A stretch of DNA of 64,000 nt, from NCBI RefSeq assembly GCF_900090265.1, contig NZ_LT607752.1:1426001-1490000 (forward strand), read 5' to 3'. The translations under genes and the position numbers were made by a program. The DNA comes from Micromonospora rifamycinica (GTDB taxonomy: Bacteria; Actinomycetota; Actinomycetes; Mycobacteriales; Micromonosporaceae). Positions within the stretch are counted from its first letter, which is position 1, and each line of letters begins with the position of its first letter. Positions 8,071 to 18,136 of the stretch are shown here, piece after piece. The notes under the pieces are model-generated. The model had not been told where the DNA came from and did not search any database. It saw nothing but the letters and a program-made list of their open reading frames with translations.

Positions 8071-9423
8071 ATGCCCCCTGGCTCCACGCCCGGTCGACGT
8101 GCCCGCGGCGAGATCGAGCGGCTGCCCAGCGGCTCGCTACGGGTGCGGGTCTACGCCGGGATCGATCCCGTCTCGAAGCGTCGGCGCTACCTCACCGAGA
8201 CGGTGCCCGCCGGGCCGCTCGCCGCCCGCGACGCCGAGACCGTCCGCACCCTGCTGCTCGACACGGTACGCCGGCAGCACCGCCGCCCGACCGCCGCGAC
8301 CGGCGGGCCGACCCCCGCCCCCACCGCCGGGACGCCCGCCACCGCGCTGGCCCCGGCACCCGGCGCGGTCCCGTCGCTCGCCGGGACGGCCGGGGCCCGA
8401 CGGCGCGGCCGGCGGCGGGGCGAGCCGACCCTGACCACCATCGCCGCGTTGGCGGACGTGTCCGCGCCCACGGTGTCCAAGGTCCTCAACGGCCGCTCGG
8501 GGGTCGCGGCGCAGACCCGGTCCCGGGTGGAGGCGCTGCTGCGCGAGCACGGCTACCGCCGGCCGGAGCTGGGCACCCCTAGCGCCAGCGTGGAGGTGGT
8601 CTTCTACGGGATGCAGAGCAACCTGGCGGTCACCATCATGCAGGGGGTGCAGCAGGTCGCCGGGGCGCACCGGCTCGCGGTGGGGTTCACCGACGCCCGC
8701 CGGCAGGTCTCCGAGGGGCGGTTCTGGGCGCGCGACCTGCTGGCCCGCCGCCCGACCGGGGTGATCGCGGTCCACCTGGGCTTCACCTCCGAGCAGCACG
8801 CCCTGCTGGCGGCGAGCGCCATCCCGCTGGTGGTCCTCGATCCCACCGGGGAGCCGCCGCTGCACGCCGTCCCCTCGGTGACGGCGACCAACTGGAGCGG
8901 CGGGTTCGAGGCCGCCCGGCACCTGCTCGACCTCGGCCACCGACGGATCGCGGTGATCTCCGGCCCGACCGACCGGCTGTGCGCCCGGGCCCGCCTGGAC
9001 GGCGCGCGGGCGGCCCTGGAGGCGCAGGGCGTCGGGCTGCCCGCGCGGCGGCTCCGCGTCGGCCACTGGTTCTCCTTCGACGACGGCCTGCACCTCGGCC
9101 GGGAGCTCCTGCGGCAGAACCCGTCGCCGACGGCGATCCTGTGCGGCAACGACCTGCAGGCCCTGGGGGTCTACGAGGCGGCCCGGCTGGCCGGTCGCCG
9201 GATTCCCGGGGACCTGAGCGTGGTGGGCTTCGACGACATCCCGCACACCACGCTGTGCGGTCCACCGATGACCTCGGTACGGCAGCCGCTGACCGAGATG
9301 GGGGAAGCCGCGGCCCGGATGGTGCTGACCCTGGCCGCCAACCTGAGCCTCGCCCAGAACCGCGTGGAGTTGGCGACCACGCTGGTGGTGCGGGACAGCA
9401 CCGCCGTCGCGCCGGACGCCTGA
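8071..9423 (+). CDS. LacI-family regulator with fused integrase arm-type N-terminal domain
   Basis: 450 aa, about 110 residues longer than a usual LacI protein. Residues about 12-68 (GEIERLPSGSLRVRVYAG, then IDPVSKRRRYLTETVPAG and a helix rich in Arg/Leu) look like the arm-type DNA-binding domain that opens actinobacterial phage/ICE tyrosine integrases. A Pro/Ala/Thr linker (70-118) follows, then a normal LacI helix-turn-helix (LTTIAALADVSAPTVSKVLNGRSG, 121-144) and effector domain (to about 445). There is no SD before ATG 8071, but TATCAT lies 7-12 bp upstream, so a leaderless transcript is plausible and the N-terminal extension would be translated. Its effector domain resembles that of the LacI protein at 19301-20353. 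It is divergent from the GH27 gene. Target sites are not certain. Confidence 0.88.
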   Translation: MPPGSTPGRRARGEIERLPSGSLRVRVYAGIDPVSKRRRYLTETVPAGPLAARDAETVRTLLLDTVRRQHRRPTAATGGPTPAPTAGTPATALAPAPGAVPSLAGTAGARRRGRRRGEPTLTTIAALADVSAPTVSKVLNGRSGVAAQTRSRVEALLREHGYRRPELGTPSASVEVVFYGMQSNLAVTIMQGVQQVAGAHRLAVGFTDARRQVSEGRFWARDLLARRPTGVIAVHLGFTSEQHALLAASAIPLVVLDPTGEPPLHAVPSVTATNWSGGFEAARHLLDLGHRRIAVISGPTDRLCARARLDGARAALEAQGVGLPARRLRVGHWFSFDDGLHLGRELLRQNPSPTAILCGNDLQALGVYEAARLAGRRIPGDLSVVGFDDIPHTTLCGPPMTSVRQPLTEMGEAAARMVLTLAANLSLAQNRVELATTLVVRDSTAVAPDA

Positions 9424-9938
9424 CCCGCCCGGGGCCGTCGCTACGGCCGCCCGGACGAGCGGGGACCGGCCCCGGAAACATGTCCTTGTCGTCGCCGAAC
9501 CGTTTCGAGTAGCATCCGATCCGGTCGATATGACACGTCGTCGTGACGTGGACGCCGGGACCGCCGGCCGCAACCGTCACCCGCGGGTCCGACGGCCCGG
9601 CCGGGTCGGGAGACCGGCCGGGCCGGTCGACCCGGCACGAGCACGCCGACCGCCACGAGCACCGGGCCAGGGTTCCACGAAGGTCGAGGGAGGAAAAGAG
9701 GCCACTCGTCACTGTTGGTCCGCGCGTCGCCTGCGATCCGTGATGACGAAAATCACGGTACGCGGACGACTCTCGGCCGCGCCGTCGACTCATCCGGGGC
9801 GACACGCCGCGTAGACTCTCGCTGATCCAGCGTTGTCCACGGCGTGTGCGCCCATGCCTTGTTTCCGGAGGTCCCTTCCGGACCTCTGCGCGGGTTACGC
9901 CGTCGACGACGGCTGCGGGGCGGACGGAGAGGTGTGGG
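9424..9938. other. 515-bp intergenic region, no gene recognised
   Basis: Contains a short hairpin just after the upstream gene (GGCCGT-CGCT-ACGGCC, 9433-9448, weak terminator). It also has a CGAA-CCGT-TTCG inverted repeat at 9496-9507 that could be a LacI-type half-site pair, and a TAGACT -10-like hexamer near 9813. Open frames here have no SD or recognisable protein features. Confidence 0.4.
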
Positions 9939-10982
9939 ATGACTGTGCGCGCTCCTGCGATGAGAGACGTGGCCCGCCTCGCCGGAGTTTCCCACCAGAC
10001 CGTCTCCCGGGTGCTCAACGGCCATCCCCACGTACGCGAACAGACCCGCCTGCGGGTCCAGGCGGCGATCACCGAACTCGGCTACCGGCCGAACCGGGCC
10101 GCGCGCACGCTGGTCACCGGGCGATCACAGGTGCTCGGCGTGGTGGCCCTGAACACCACGCTCTACGGCCCGGCGTCGCTGCTGTCCGCCTTCGAGCTCG
10201 CCGCGGCCGAGGCCGGGTTCGCCGTCAGCGTGGGCAGCGTCCGCAACCTGGACCGCACCTCCATCACCGCCGTCGTCGAACGGCACCTGGCGCACCGGGT
10301 GGCCGGCATCGTGGTGATCGCTCCGGTGGAGTCCGCCGGCGAGGCGCTGGAGTGCCTGCCCACCGACATCCCCCTGGTCACGGTGGACGGCGACCCCCGG
10401 CGGCCGGTGCCGCTGGTCACCATCGACCAGGTGGAGGGCGGGCGGCTGGCCACCCGGCACCTGCTCGACGCGGGCCACCGCACGGTCTGGCACGTCTCCG
10501 GTCCGATCGACTGGTTCGACAGCGCCGGGCGGATCGCCGGCTGGCGGGAGACGTTGCAGGCGGCCGGAGCGGAGGTCCCCCCGGTGCTCCAGGCGGACTG
10601 GTCCGCCGCCTCGGGGTACCGCTGCGGGCAGATGCTGGCCCGCAGCCCGGAGGTGACGGCGGTATTCACGGCCAACGACGACCTGGCCCTGGGCGTGCTG
10701 CACGCGCTGCACGAGCACGGCCGGCGGGTGCCGGAGGACGTCAGCGTGGTGGGCTTCGACGACGTCCCGGACGCCGCGTACTTCATCCCGCCGCTGACCA
10801 CGGTGCGCCCGGACTTCAACACCGTGGCCGAGGCCAGCCTCGGGCTGCTGCTGGCGCAGATCGACGCGGGCGTGGACCACACGTTACGGCGGACCGTCTC
10901 CCCCACCCTGGTCACCCGGGACAGCGTCGCCCCGCCGCCCGGGGCGGTGCCCGCGCCGCGTTCTCCCGATCGGGCCTCCTGA
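9939..10982 (+). CDS. LacI-family transcriptional regulator
   Basis: 347 aa. ATG 9939 (GGAGAGGTGTGGG before it) is chosen over an upstream in-frame ATG because the helix-turn-helix then begins at residue 8 (MRDVARLAGVSHQTVSRVLNGHPHV), as in the family. The recognition helix H-Q-T-V-S-R is close to that of E. coli LacI. The effector domain ends with VSVVGFDDVPDAAYFIPPLTTVRPDF. It lies upstream of and co-directional with the GH54/GH27 operon, whose promoter region has a perfect GTTAACGTTAAC palindrome 57 bp after this gene. It probably represses that operon and possibly the genes with TGTGAGCG-type sites; this is inferred from the recognition helix and position. Confidence 0.92.
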   Translation: MTVRAPAMRDVARLAGVSHQTVSRVLNGHPHVREQTRLRVQAAITELGYRPNRAARTLVTGRSQVLGVVALNTTLYGPASLLSAFELAAAEAGFAVSVGSVRNLDRTSITAVVERHLAHRVAGIVVIAPVESAGEALECLPTDIPLVTVDGDPRRPVPLVTIDQVEGGRLATRHLLDAGHRTVWHVSGPIDWFDSAGRIAGWRETLQAAGAEVPPVLQADWSAASGYRCGQMLARSPEVTAVFTANDDLALGVLHALHEHGRRVPEDVSVVGFDDVPDAAYFIPPLTTVRPDFNTVAEASLGLLLAQIDAGVDHTLRRTVSPTLVTRDSVAPPPGAVPAPRSPDRAS

Positions 10983-11001
10983 CCCAGGCGGTCGACCACC
11001 A

Positions 11002-11050
11002 TTGCGTCGTCGACCCACCTCTATAGACATCGGTCAGTGTTAACGTTAAC
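11002..11050 (+). promoter_or_regulatory. Promoter and operator of the GH54-GH27 operon
   Basis: TTGCGT (11002-11007) and TAGACA (11024-11029), 16 bp apart, form a candidate promoter. A self-complementary GTTAACGTTAAC (11039-11050), flanked by GTCAGT and ACTGAC arms further out, begins where transcription should start. The remainder of the 313-bp gap (10983-11295) is a leader with no recognised gene; CAGGAGAG precedes the GTG start at 11296. Confidence 0.55.
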
Positions 11051-11295
11051 GTAACTGACGACTGTCAATTCCTGCAGTACCAGCCGATCGTGCGACGACC
11101 CGCCGCTCACGATGCGGGGCCGTCCGGCCACCGGCTCGCGACGCCCGGCCGCGACCCGTCCCCGGCGAGGCCGGACCGGTGGCACCGGCACGGGCCACCG
11201 GCGACCGCCGCGCTCCCCCGTTCCCCGGCAGGGCGACCACGCAGCGGGAGCCCGCCCGGGCACCCGCCGCACCGACACCACCCCAGGAGAGCCCC

Positions 11296-12765
11296 GTGCG
11301 ACCGACCCGACTCCTGCGACGGCGACCAGCACTGGTCGCCGTCGCCGCCACCACCCTGCTGCTCGTCAGCGCCACCGCCGTCCAGACCGGAGCGTCGGCA
11401 GCCGCCGCCGGATGCCAGGTCGACTACGCCGTCAGCTCGTCCTGGCAGGGTGGCTTCGGCGCCAACGTCACCATCACCAATCTCGGCGACCCGGTGAGCA
11501 GCTGGCGACTGACCTGGAGCTGGCCCGCCGGCCAGACCGTCACCCAACTGTGGAACGGCAGCTACACCCAGGCCGGCGCCCAGGTCACCGTCACCAACGC
11601 CAGTTACAACGGGGCGATCCCCACCAACGGCACCGCCAGCTTCGGCTTCAACGGCTCCTGGACCGGCAGCAACCCCGCCCCCACGTCGTTCAGCCTCAAC
11701 GGCACCACCTGCACCGGCGGGGTGAACCCCACCACCGGGCCACCGCCGACCACCCCACCCCCGACCACGCCGCCCCCGACCACCCCACCGCCGACCACGC
11801 CGCCCCCCGGCACCAGCCAGCCGTGTGACATCTACGCCGCCGGTGGCACCGCCTGCATCGCGGCGCACAGCACCACCCGGGCGCTCTACGCGGCGTACGC
11901 CGGCTCGCTCTACCAGGTACGCCGGTCCTCGGACAACACCACCCGCAACATCGGGGTGCTGTCGCCCGGTGGCCGGGCCAACGCCGCCAGCCAGGACAGC
12001 TTCTGCGCGAACACCACCTGCGTCATCACGATCATCTACGACCAGTCCGGACGCGGCAACAACCTCGGCTACCAGGGCGCCGGCGGCGTCGGTGGCGCCG
12101 TCCAGCCGGCGGTCGCGAACAAGGAGTCGGTCACGGTCGGCGGTGACAAGGTCTACTCGCTCTACATCCCCGGCAAGAGCAGCTACTGGCGGGACGGTCA
12201 CCTGACCGGGGTGCCGACCGGCGCCGCTCCCGAGGGCATGTACATGGTCACCAGCGGCACCCACGTCAACAGCGGCTGCTGCTTCGACTACGGCAACAGC
12301 GAGACCACCCGCCGGGCCGACGGCGCGGGCGCGATGGACGCGATCTACTTCGGCACCAGTTGCTGGTTCGGCGGCTGCTCCGGCTCCGGCCCCTGGGTCC
12401 AGGCCGACCTGGAATACGGCCTCTACCCCGGCGGCAGCAGCTCCTGGAACTCCAACCAGCGGGCGTTCACCAGCAAGTTCGTCACCGCCACCCTGAAGAA
12501 CAACGGCACCTCGCGGTTCGCCATCAAGGGCAGCAACGCCCAGTCCGGCAGCCTCTACACCCTCTACGACGGGTCGCTGCCGCGCGGGTACAGCCCGATG
12601 AAGAAGCAGGGCGCGATCATCCTGGGCAGCGGCGGGGACTGCTGCATCGACAACACCAACCAGAGCGTCGGCACGTTCTACGAGGGCGCGATGGTCGCCG
12701 GCTACCCGTCGGACGCGACCGAGAACGCGGTCCAGGCGAACATCACCGCCGCCGGCTACCGCTGA
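11296..12765 (+). CDS. Secreted GH54 alpha-L-arabinofuranosidase with N-terminal CBM2
   Basis: 489 aa from GTG 11296 (CAGGAGAG 5 nt upstream; the longer frame has no SD and would bury the signal peptide). Signal peptide to about residue 38, CBM2 cellulose/xylan-binding domain about 40-140, a PPTT-rich linker with several near-identical repeats (about 147-172), then the AbfB-type catalytic domain. That domain shows [23 protein letters not shown] and [15 protein letters not shown]. By family knowledge the nucleophile is the Glu of the [11 protein letters not shown] segment and the acid/base the Asp of the LGSGGDCC segment. It lacks the C-terminal arabinose-binding CBM42 of fungal AbfB, the CBM2 being a bacterial substitute. 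It releases arabinose side chains from arabinoxylan or arabinan. The next gene is 21 bp downstream. Confidence 0.93.
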   Translation: MRPTRLLRRRPALVAVAATTLLLVSATAVQTGASAAAAGCQVDYAVSSSWQGGFGANVTITNLGDPVSSWRLTWSWPAGQTVTQLWNGSYTQAGAQVTVTNASYNGAIPTNGTASFGFNGSWTGSNPAPTSFSLNGTTCTGGVNPTTGPPPTTPPPTTPPPTTPPPTTPPPGTSQPCDIYAAGGTACIAAHSTTRALYAAYAGSLYQVRRSSDNTTRNIGVLSPGGRANAASQDSFCANTTCVITIIYDQSGRGNNLGYQGAGGVGGAVQPAVANKESVTVGGDKVYSLYIPGKSSYWRDGHLTGVPTGAAPEGMYMVTSGTHVNSGCCFDYGNSETTRRADGAGAMDAIYFGTSCWFGGCSGSGPWVQADLEYGLYPGGSSSWNSNQRAFTSKFVTATLKNNGTSRFAIKGSNAQSGSLYTLYDGSLPRGYSPMKKQGAIILGSGGDCCIDNTNQSVGTFYEGAMVAGYPSDATENAVQANITAAGYR

Positions 12766-12786
12766 CCCGATGGTCGAGGAGGTCCG

Positions 12787-14616
12787 ATGCACCAGCGTGT
12801 CATCCACCCGGCGACCCGACGGGCGGCCGTCCTGCTCGCCGCCGTACTCCTGCTCATGACGGGCCTGGTCGGCACCCCCGCCCCGCAGCCGGCCCAGGCG
12901 TGGGACAACGGTGTCGCCGACACCCCACCGATGGGCTGGAACAGCTACGACTCGTTCAACTGGAGCGTCACCGAGGCCGACGTCCGGGCCAACGCCGACT
13001 ACATGGGCGCGAACCTGCGCCAGTACGGCTGGCAGTACATCGTCGTCGACTGGGCCTGGTACTTCCCGGGGCAGCACAACGGCAGCCCCAACCAGGACGC
13101 CAACCTGCAACCCCGGCTCCGGATGGACGCCAACGGGCGGCTGCTGCCCGACACCACCCGGTTCCCGTCGGCGGCCGGCACCAACGGGTTCAAGCCGCTG
13201 GCCGACCACGTGCACGCGCAGGGGCTGAAGTTCGGCGTCCACCTGATGCGGGGCATCCCCCGGCAGGCGGTCGCGGACAACGTGCCGATCCTGGGCACCT
13301 CCTGCCGGGCCAACCAGATCGACGCCGGCAACAGCGCGGCCTGGCTCAACCTGATGTGGGGGCTGGACATGGCCAACCCCTGCGCGCAGGCGTACCTCGA
13401 CTCGGTGTTCCAGCTGCTGGCCGCGTGGGGTGTCGACTTCGTGAAGGTCGACGACATCGCCGCGCCGACGTACCGGCAGGCGGAGGTCGAGGGCTACCGG
13501 ACGGCGATCCAACGCAGCGGACGGCCGATGGTGTTGAGCCTGTCGCCGGGCGCCACGCCGCTGTCGGCCGGGACGCACGTGCAGACCAACGCGCACATGT
13601 GGCGGATCGTCAACGACCTGTGGGACAACTGGTCGTCCGTCGACGCGCTCTTCGACCAGTTGCGCAACTGGACGCCGTACCGCCGGGCGGGCGCCTGGCC
13701 CGATCCGGACATGATCCCGATCGGCCGGCTGTCGAAGTACGGCCCGGTCGGCTCGCCGCGTTACTCCAACCTCAGCGCGGACGAGCAGCGCACCCTGATG
13801 TCGCTGTGGGTGATCAACCGGGCGCCGCTGATGTGGGGCGGCAACCTGGTGGAGAACCGGGCGGCGGAGCTGGCGCTGATGACCAACAGCGCGGTGCTCG
13901 CCGTCGACCAGCGCAGCGCCAACAACCGGCAGCTCACCGGCCGCACCCGGCAGGTGTGGGTCGCCGACGTGCCGGACGGCGACGACCGGTACGTCGCGCT
14001 GTTCAACCGGGAGGGCGCGGCGGCCACCGTGTCGCTGAACCTCGCCGACCTCGGCATCGGCTCGGCCACCGCGACCGACCTCTGGTCCGGGGCGGCGCTG
14101 GGCACCTCCACCGGGACGTTCAGCCGTTCGCTGCCCGCCCACGGCGCCGGGCTCTACCGGCTGACGCCCCAGACCACCACCCCGACCCCGACGACGTACA
14201 CCCTGACCGCCCGGCACAGCGCGAAGCTGCTGGACGTCAGCAACGCCGCCACGACCGACGGCGCGAACGTCGTGCAGTGGACCGCCAACGGTCAGGCCAA
14301 CCAGCGGTGGCGGTTCTCCGACGCCGGCGGCGGCTGGTCCACGGTGGTGAGCGTCAACAGCGGAAAGTGCCTCGACGTCTACGGCGGCGCCGGCACGACC
14401 ACGGACGGCGCCCGGGTGGTGCAGTGGACCTGCAACGGGGGCACCAACCAGCAGTGGCGGCTCCAGGACGTCGGCGACGGCCAGGTGCAGCTGGTCGCCC
14501 GGCACAGCGGCAAGTGTCTCGACGTGCTCAACGCCGGGCTGACCGACGGGGCGCAGGTGGTGCAGTGGACCTGCGGCACCGGCACCAACCAGCAGTGGCG
14601 GCGTACGCCGGTGTGA
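12787..14616 (+). CDS. Secreted GH27 enzyme (alpha-galactosidase or beta-L-arabinopyranosidase) with CBM13
   Basis: 609 aa, ATG preceded by GAGGAGG. Signal peptide ends near residue 38 (AQA), GH27 barrel about 39-395 with nucleophile Asp222 (DFVKVDDIA) and acid/base Asp277 (IVNDLWDNW), beta-sandwich to about 470, TTTPTPTT linker, and a C-terminal CBM13 with three RHSxKxLDV/NQxW repeats. It is divergent in sequence from the other GH27 at 6123, with VDWAWYFPG in place of VDDCWFNP. Some Streptomyces GH27 members of this longer type act on beta-L-arabinopyranosides. Pairing with an arabinofuranosidase in one operon makes an arabinose-related role attractive, but alpha-galactosidase remains possible. 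Confidence 0.88.
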   Translation: MHQRVIHPATRRAAVLLAAVLLLMTGLVGTPAPQPAQAWDNGVADTPPMGWNSYDSFNWSVTEADVRANADYMGANLRQYGWQYIVVDWAWYFPGQHNGSPNQDANLQPRLRMDANGRLLPDTTRFPSAAGTNGFKPLADHVHAQGLKFGVHLMRGIPRQAVADNVPILGTSCRANQIDAGNSAAWLNLMWGLDMANPCAQAYLDSVFQLLAAWGVDFVKVDDIAAPTYRQAEVEGYRTAIQRSGRPMVLSLSPGATPLSAGTHVQTNAHMWRIVNDLWDNWSSVDALFDQLRNWTPYRRAGAWPDPDMIPIGRLSKYGPVGSPRYSNLSADEQRTLMSLWVINRAPLMWGGNLVENRAAELALMTNSAVLAVDQRSANNRQLTGRTRQVWVADVPDGDDRYVALFNREGAAATVSLNLADLGIGSATATDLWSGAALGTSTGTFSRSLPAHGAGLYRLTPQTTTPTPTTYTLTARHSAKLLDVSNAATTDGANVVQWTANGQANQRWRFSDAGGGWSTVVSVNSGKCLDVYGGAGTTTDGARVVQWTCNGGTNQQWRLQDVGDGQVQLVARHSGKCLDVLNAGLTDGAQVVQWTCGTGTNQQWRRTPV

Positions 14617-14644
14617 CACGGCACAGCGGTGTCCGCAGACGGTC

Positions 14645-14684
14645 GGGGCGCAGGGCCGGGGATCGAACCCCGGCCCTGCGCCCC
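14645..14684. terminator. Bidirectional terminator hairpin with T-arm-like loop
   Basis: A perfect 17-bp stem (14645-14661 with 14668-14684) and 6-nt loop between convergent genes. Read on the minus strand the apex is GGGGTTCGATCCCC, resembling a tRNA T-arm, but no other tRNA arms are present. Confidence 0.85.
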
Positions 14685-14728
14685 GGTGCCGGCCCCGGGT
14701 CACCCCGGAGCCGGCTGGAGCAGGTCGT

Positions 14729-15074
14729 TCAGCTGGCGGTGCAGGTCGGGGTCATCCCCGTACCACTGCCGCTGCCCTGGAAACCGAACTCGGTGGACTG
14801 ACCGGCACCGAGCTGACCGTTGTAGTCCACGTTCGTAAACCGCACCGTCCCGGAACTACCACTGGCCGTCGCCGACCACGTCCCGGTCACACTCGCCCCA
14901 CCGGGCAACGTGACACTCACCGTCCACCCACGCGTACCCGAGGAACCCGCGGTCACCTTCACCGTGGCCACGAAACCACCCGTCCACGAGTTCAACGACA
15001 CCGACGCCGAACACCCGGCCCCACCCGGAGGCGGCGTCGTCGTCGGGTTCGGCGGCGTCGTCGTCGGGTTCGGC
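14729..15074 (-). repeat. CBM2/linker DNA repeat, copy A
   Basis: About 346 bp that match 16188-16533 with only about four visible mismatches: three clustered near 14761-14766 and one near 14836. The match covers the whole CBM2 coding region and the first linker repeats, then breaks up in the PTTTPPN repeats. Confidence 0.9.
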
Positions 15075-16054
15075 GGGGTGGTCGTCGGGTTCGGCGGCGT
15101 CGTCGTCGGGTTCGGCGGGGTCGTGGTGGGGCTCGTGCCGTCGAAGCCGAAGAAGCGGACGGCCTGGGCGGCGTCGAACGGGATGGAGTGGCCGTAGCCC
15201 TGGAAGCTGATCGCCTCCACCGGCGGCGTGCCCCCGGTGCCGCCGTACCGGGTCCGGGTCGCGCTGGTCTGCGGGTAGTCGGTGGAGCTGGGGGTCTGCG
15301 ACACGCCGAGCACGTTGGTCCACTGCTTGATCTGCTCGCCGAAGTTGACGTAGCTCAGCGTGGTGTCCGTGGTGCCGTGCCAGATCTGCATCCGGGGACG
15401 CTTGCCGGTGTAGCCGGGGTAGGCGTTGCGCACCAGGTCGCCCCACTGCTGCGGGGTCCTGACGATCCGCCCGCCCGAGCAGTCGCTGTTCCACTCCGAG
15501 CCGTTCGTGGTGGCGAAGCAGGCGAACGGCACGCCGGACGAGCTCACCCCGGCGTGGAACACGTCCGGGTAGAGGCCGGCCATCACGTTGGTCATCATGG
15601 CCCCGGACGACCATCCGATGACCCCGATCCGACCCGCGTCGACCGGGTAGCGGCCCCGGACATAATCGATCATGGACTTGAGACCGACCGGGTCGCTGCC
15701 GCCGTCGCGCCGCAGCGCCTGGGGCGAGGAGACGTCCCAGCACTTGCTGCTCCGGGTCACCGACGGGTAGATCACGATGTAGCCGTAGCGGTCGGCGAGC
15801 GAGCTGAGCCCGTAGGTGGAGTGCACCGCCGGGCCGCTGCCGGTGCAGTAGTGCAGGGCGAGGAGCAGCGCCGGGCGGGCGGCCACCCGGTCCGGGACGT
15901 ACAGGTGCATCTGCAGGTTGGTCGGGTTGGTGCCGAAGTTGGTCACCTGGGTGAGCGCGGCGGCCGAGGCCGGCGGGGCGACCGTGACCACGGCCGTCAT
16001 CGTCGCCAGGGCGGTCGCCAACGCGGCGGCCAGCAGGGTCATGCGTGATCTCAT
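14729..16054 (-). CDS. Secreted CE1/PHB-depolymerase-type esterase (acetylxylan or feruloyl) with CBM2
   Basis: 441 aa from ATG 16054 (AGAGGAACC upstream). Signal peptide to about residue 32 and an alpha/beta-hydrolase of the poly(3-hydroxybutyrate)-depolymerase/CE1 type with nucleophile Ser149 in GWSSG. It has an HYC...GSG oxyanion region near 68-75 and a GHSIPFDAA segment carrying the likely catalytic His. A linker of four to five PTTTPPN repeats joins a C-terminal CBM2 (about 340-441). It should deacetylate or deferuloylate xylan next to the xylanase it follows. Its CBM2 and linker DNA is almost identical to that of the xylanase gene. A strong hairpin separates the two genes, so it may need its own promoter; none is obvious in the 133-bp gap. 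Confidence 0.88.
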   Translation of the reverse strand: MRSRMTLLAAALATALATMTAVVTVAPPASAAALTQVTNFGTNPTNLQMHLYVPDRVAARPALLLALHYCTGSGPAVHSTYGLSSLADRYGYIVIYPSVTRSSKCWDVSSPQALRRDGGSDPVGLKSMIDYVRGRYPVDAGRIGVIGWSSGAMMTNVMAGLYPDVFHAGVSSSGVPFACFATTNGSEWNSDCSGGRIVRTPQQWGDLVRNAYPGYTGKRPRMQIWHGTTDTTLSYVNFGEQIKQWTNVLGVSQTPSSTDYPQTSATRTRYGGTGGTPPVEAISFQGYGHSIPFDAAQAVRFFGFDGTSPTTTPPNPTTTPPNPTTTPPNPTTTPPNPTTTPPPGGAGCSASVSLNSWTGGFVATVKVTAGSSGTRGWTVSVTLPGGASVTGTWSATASGSSGTVRFTNVDYNGQLGAGQSTEFGFQGSGSGTGMTPTCTAS

Positions 16055-16141
16055 CGACGGTTCCTCTGTCGGGAGTCGTGGTCGGCGGCGGACGACGTGC
16101 CGGCCGGCCGATGGACGTCGAGCCGTTCGGGCGGCCATGGA

Positions 16142-16181
16142 CCGCCGGCCCGAACCGGGTGTACCCGGTTCGGGCCGGCGG
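16142..16181 (-). terminator. Terminator of the GH10 xylanase gene
   Basis: A 40-bp, 19-bp-arm inverted repeat (16142-16160 and 16163-16181, GT centre) begins 6 bp after the xylanase stop codon. It should limit read-through into the esterase gene. Confidence 0.8.
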
Positions 16182-16187
16182 CGGAAC

Positions 16188-18136
<1,949 letters not shown>

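Noticed and set aside
9530-9814. Small plus-strand frames in the 9424-9938 gap
   Set aside because: Arg/Pro/Gly-rich shadow composition, no SD and no conserved motif; left as intergenic.
14645-14684. tRNA gene or tRNA-derived attachment site suggested by GGTTCGATCC on the minus strand
   Set aside because: Only a T-arm-like apex on a 17-bp perfect stem exists; no D arm, anticodon arm or acceptor pairing, no CCA and no integrase nearby. Other gene ends here have similar long hairpins, so it is called a terminator.
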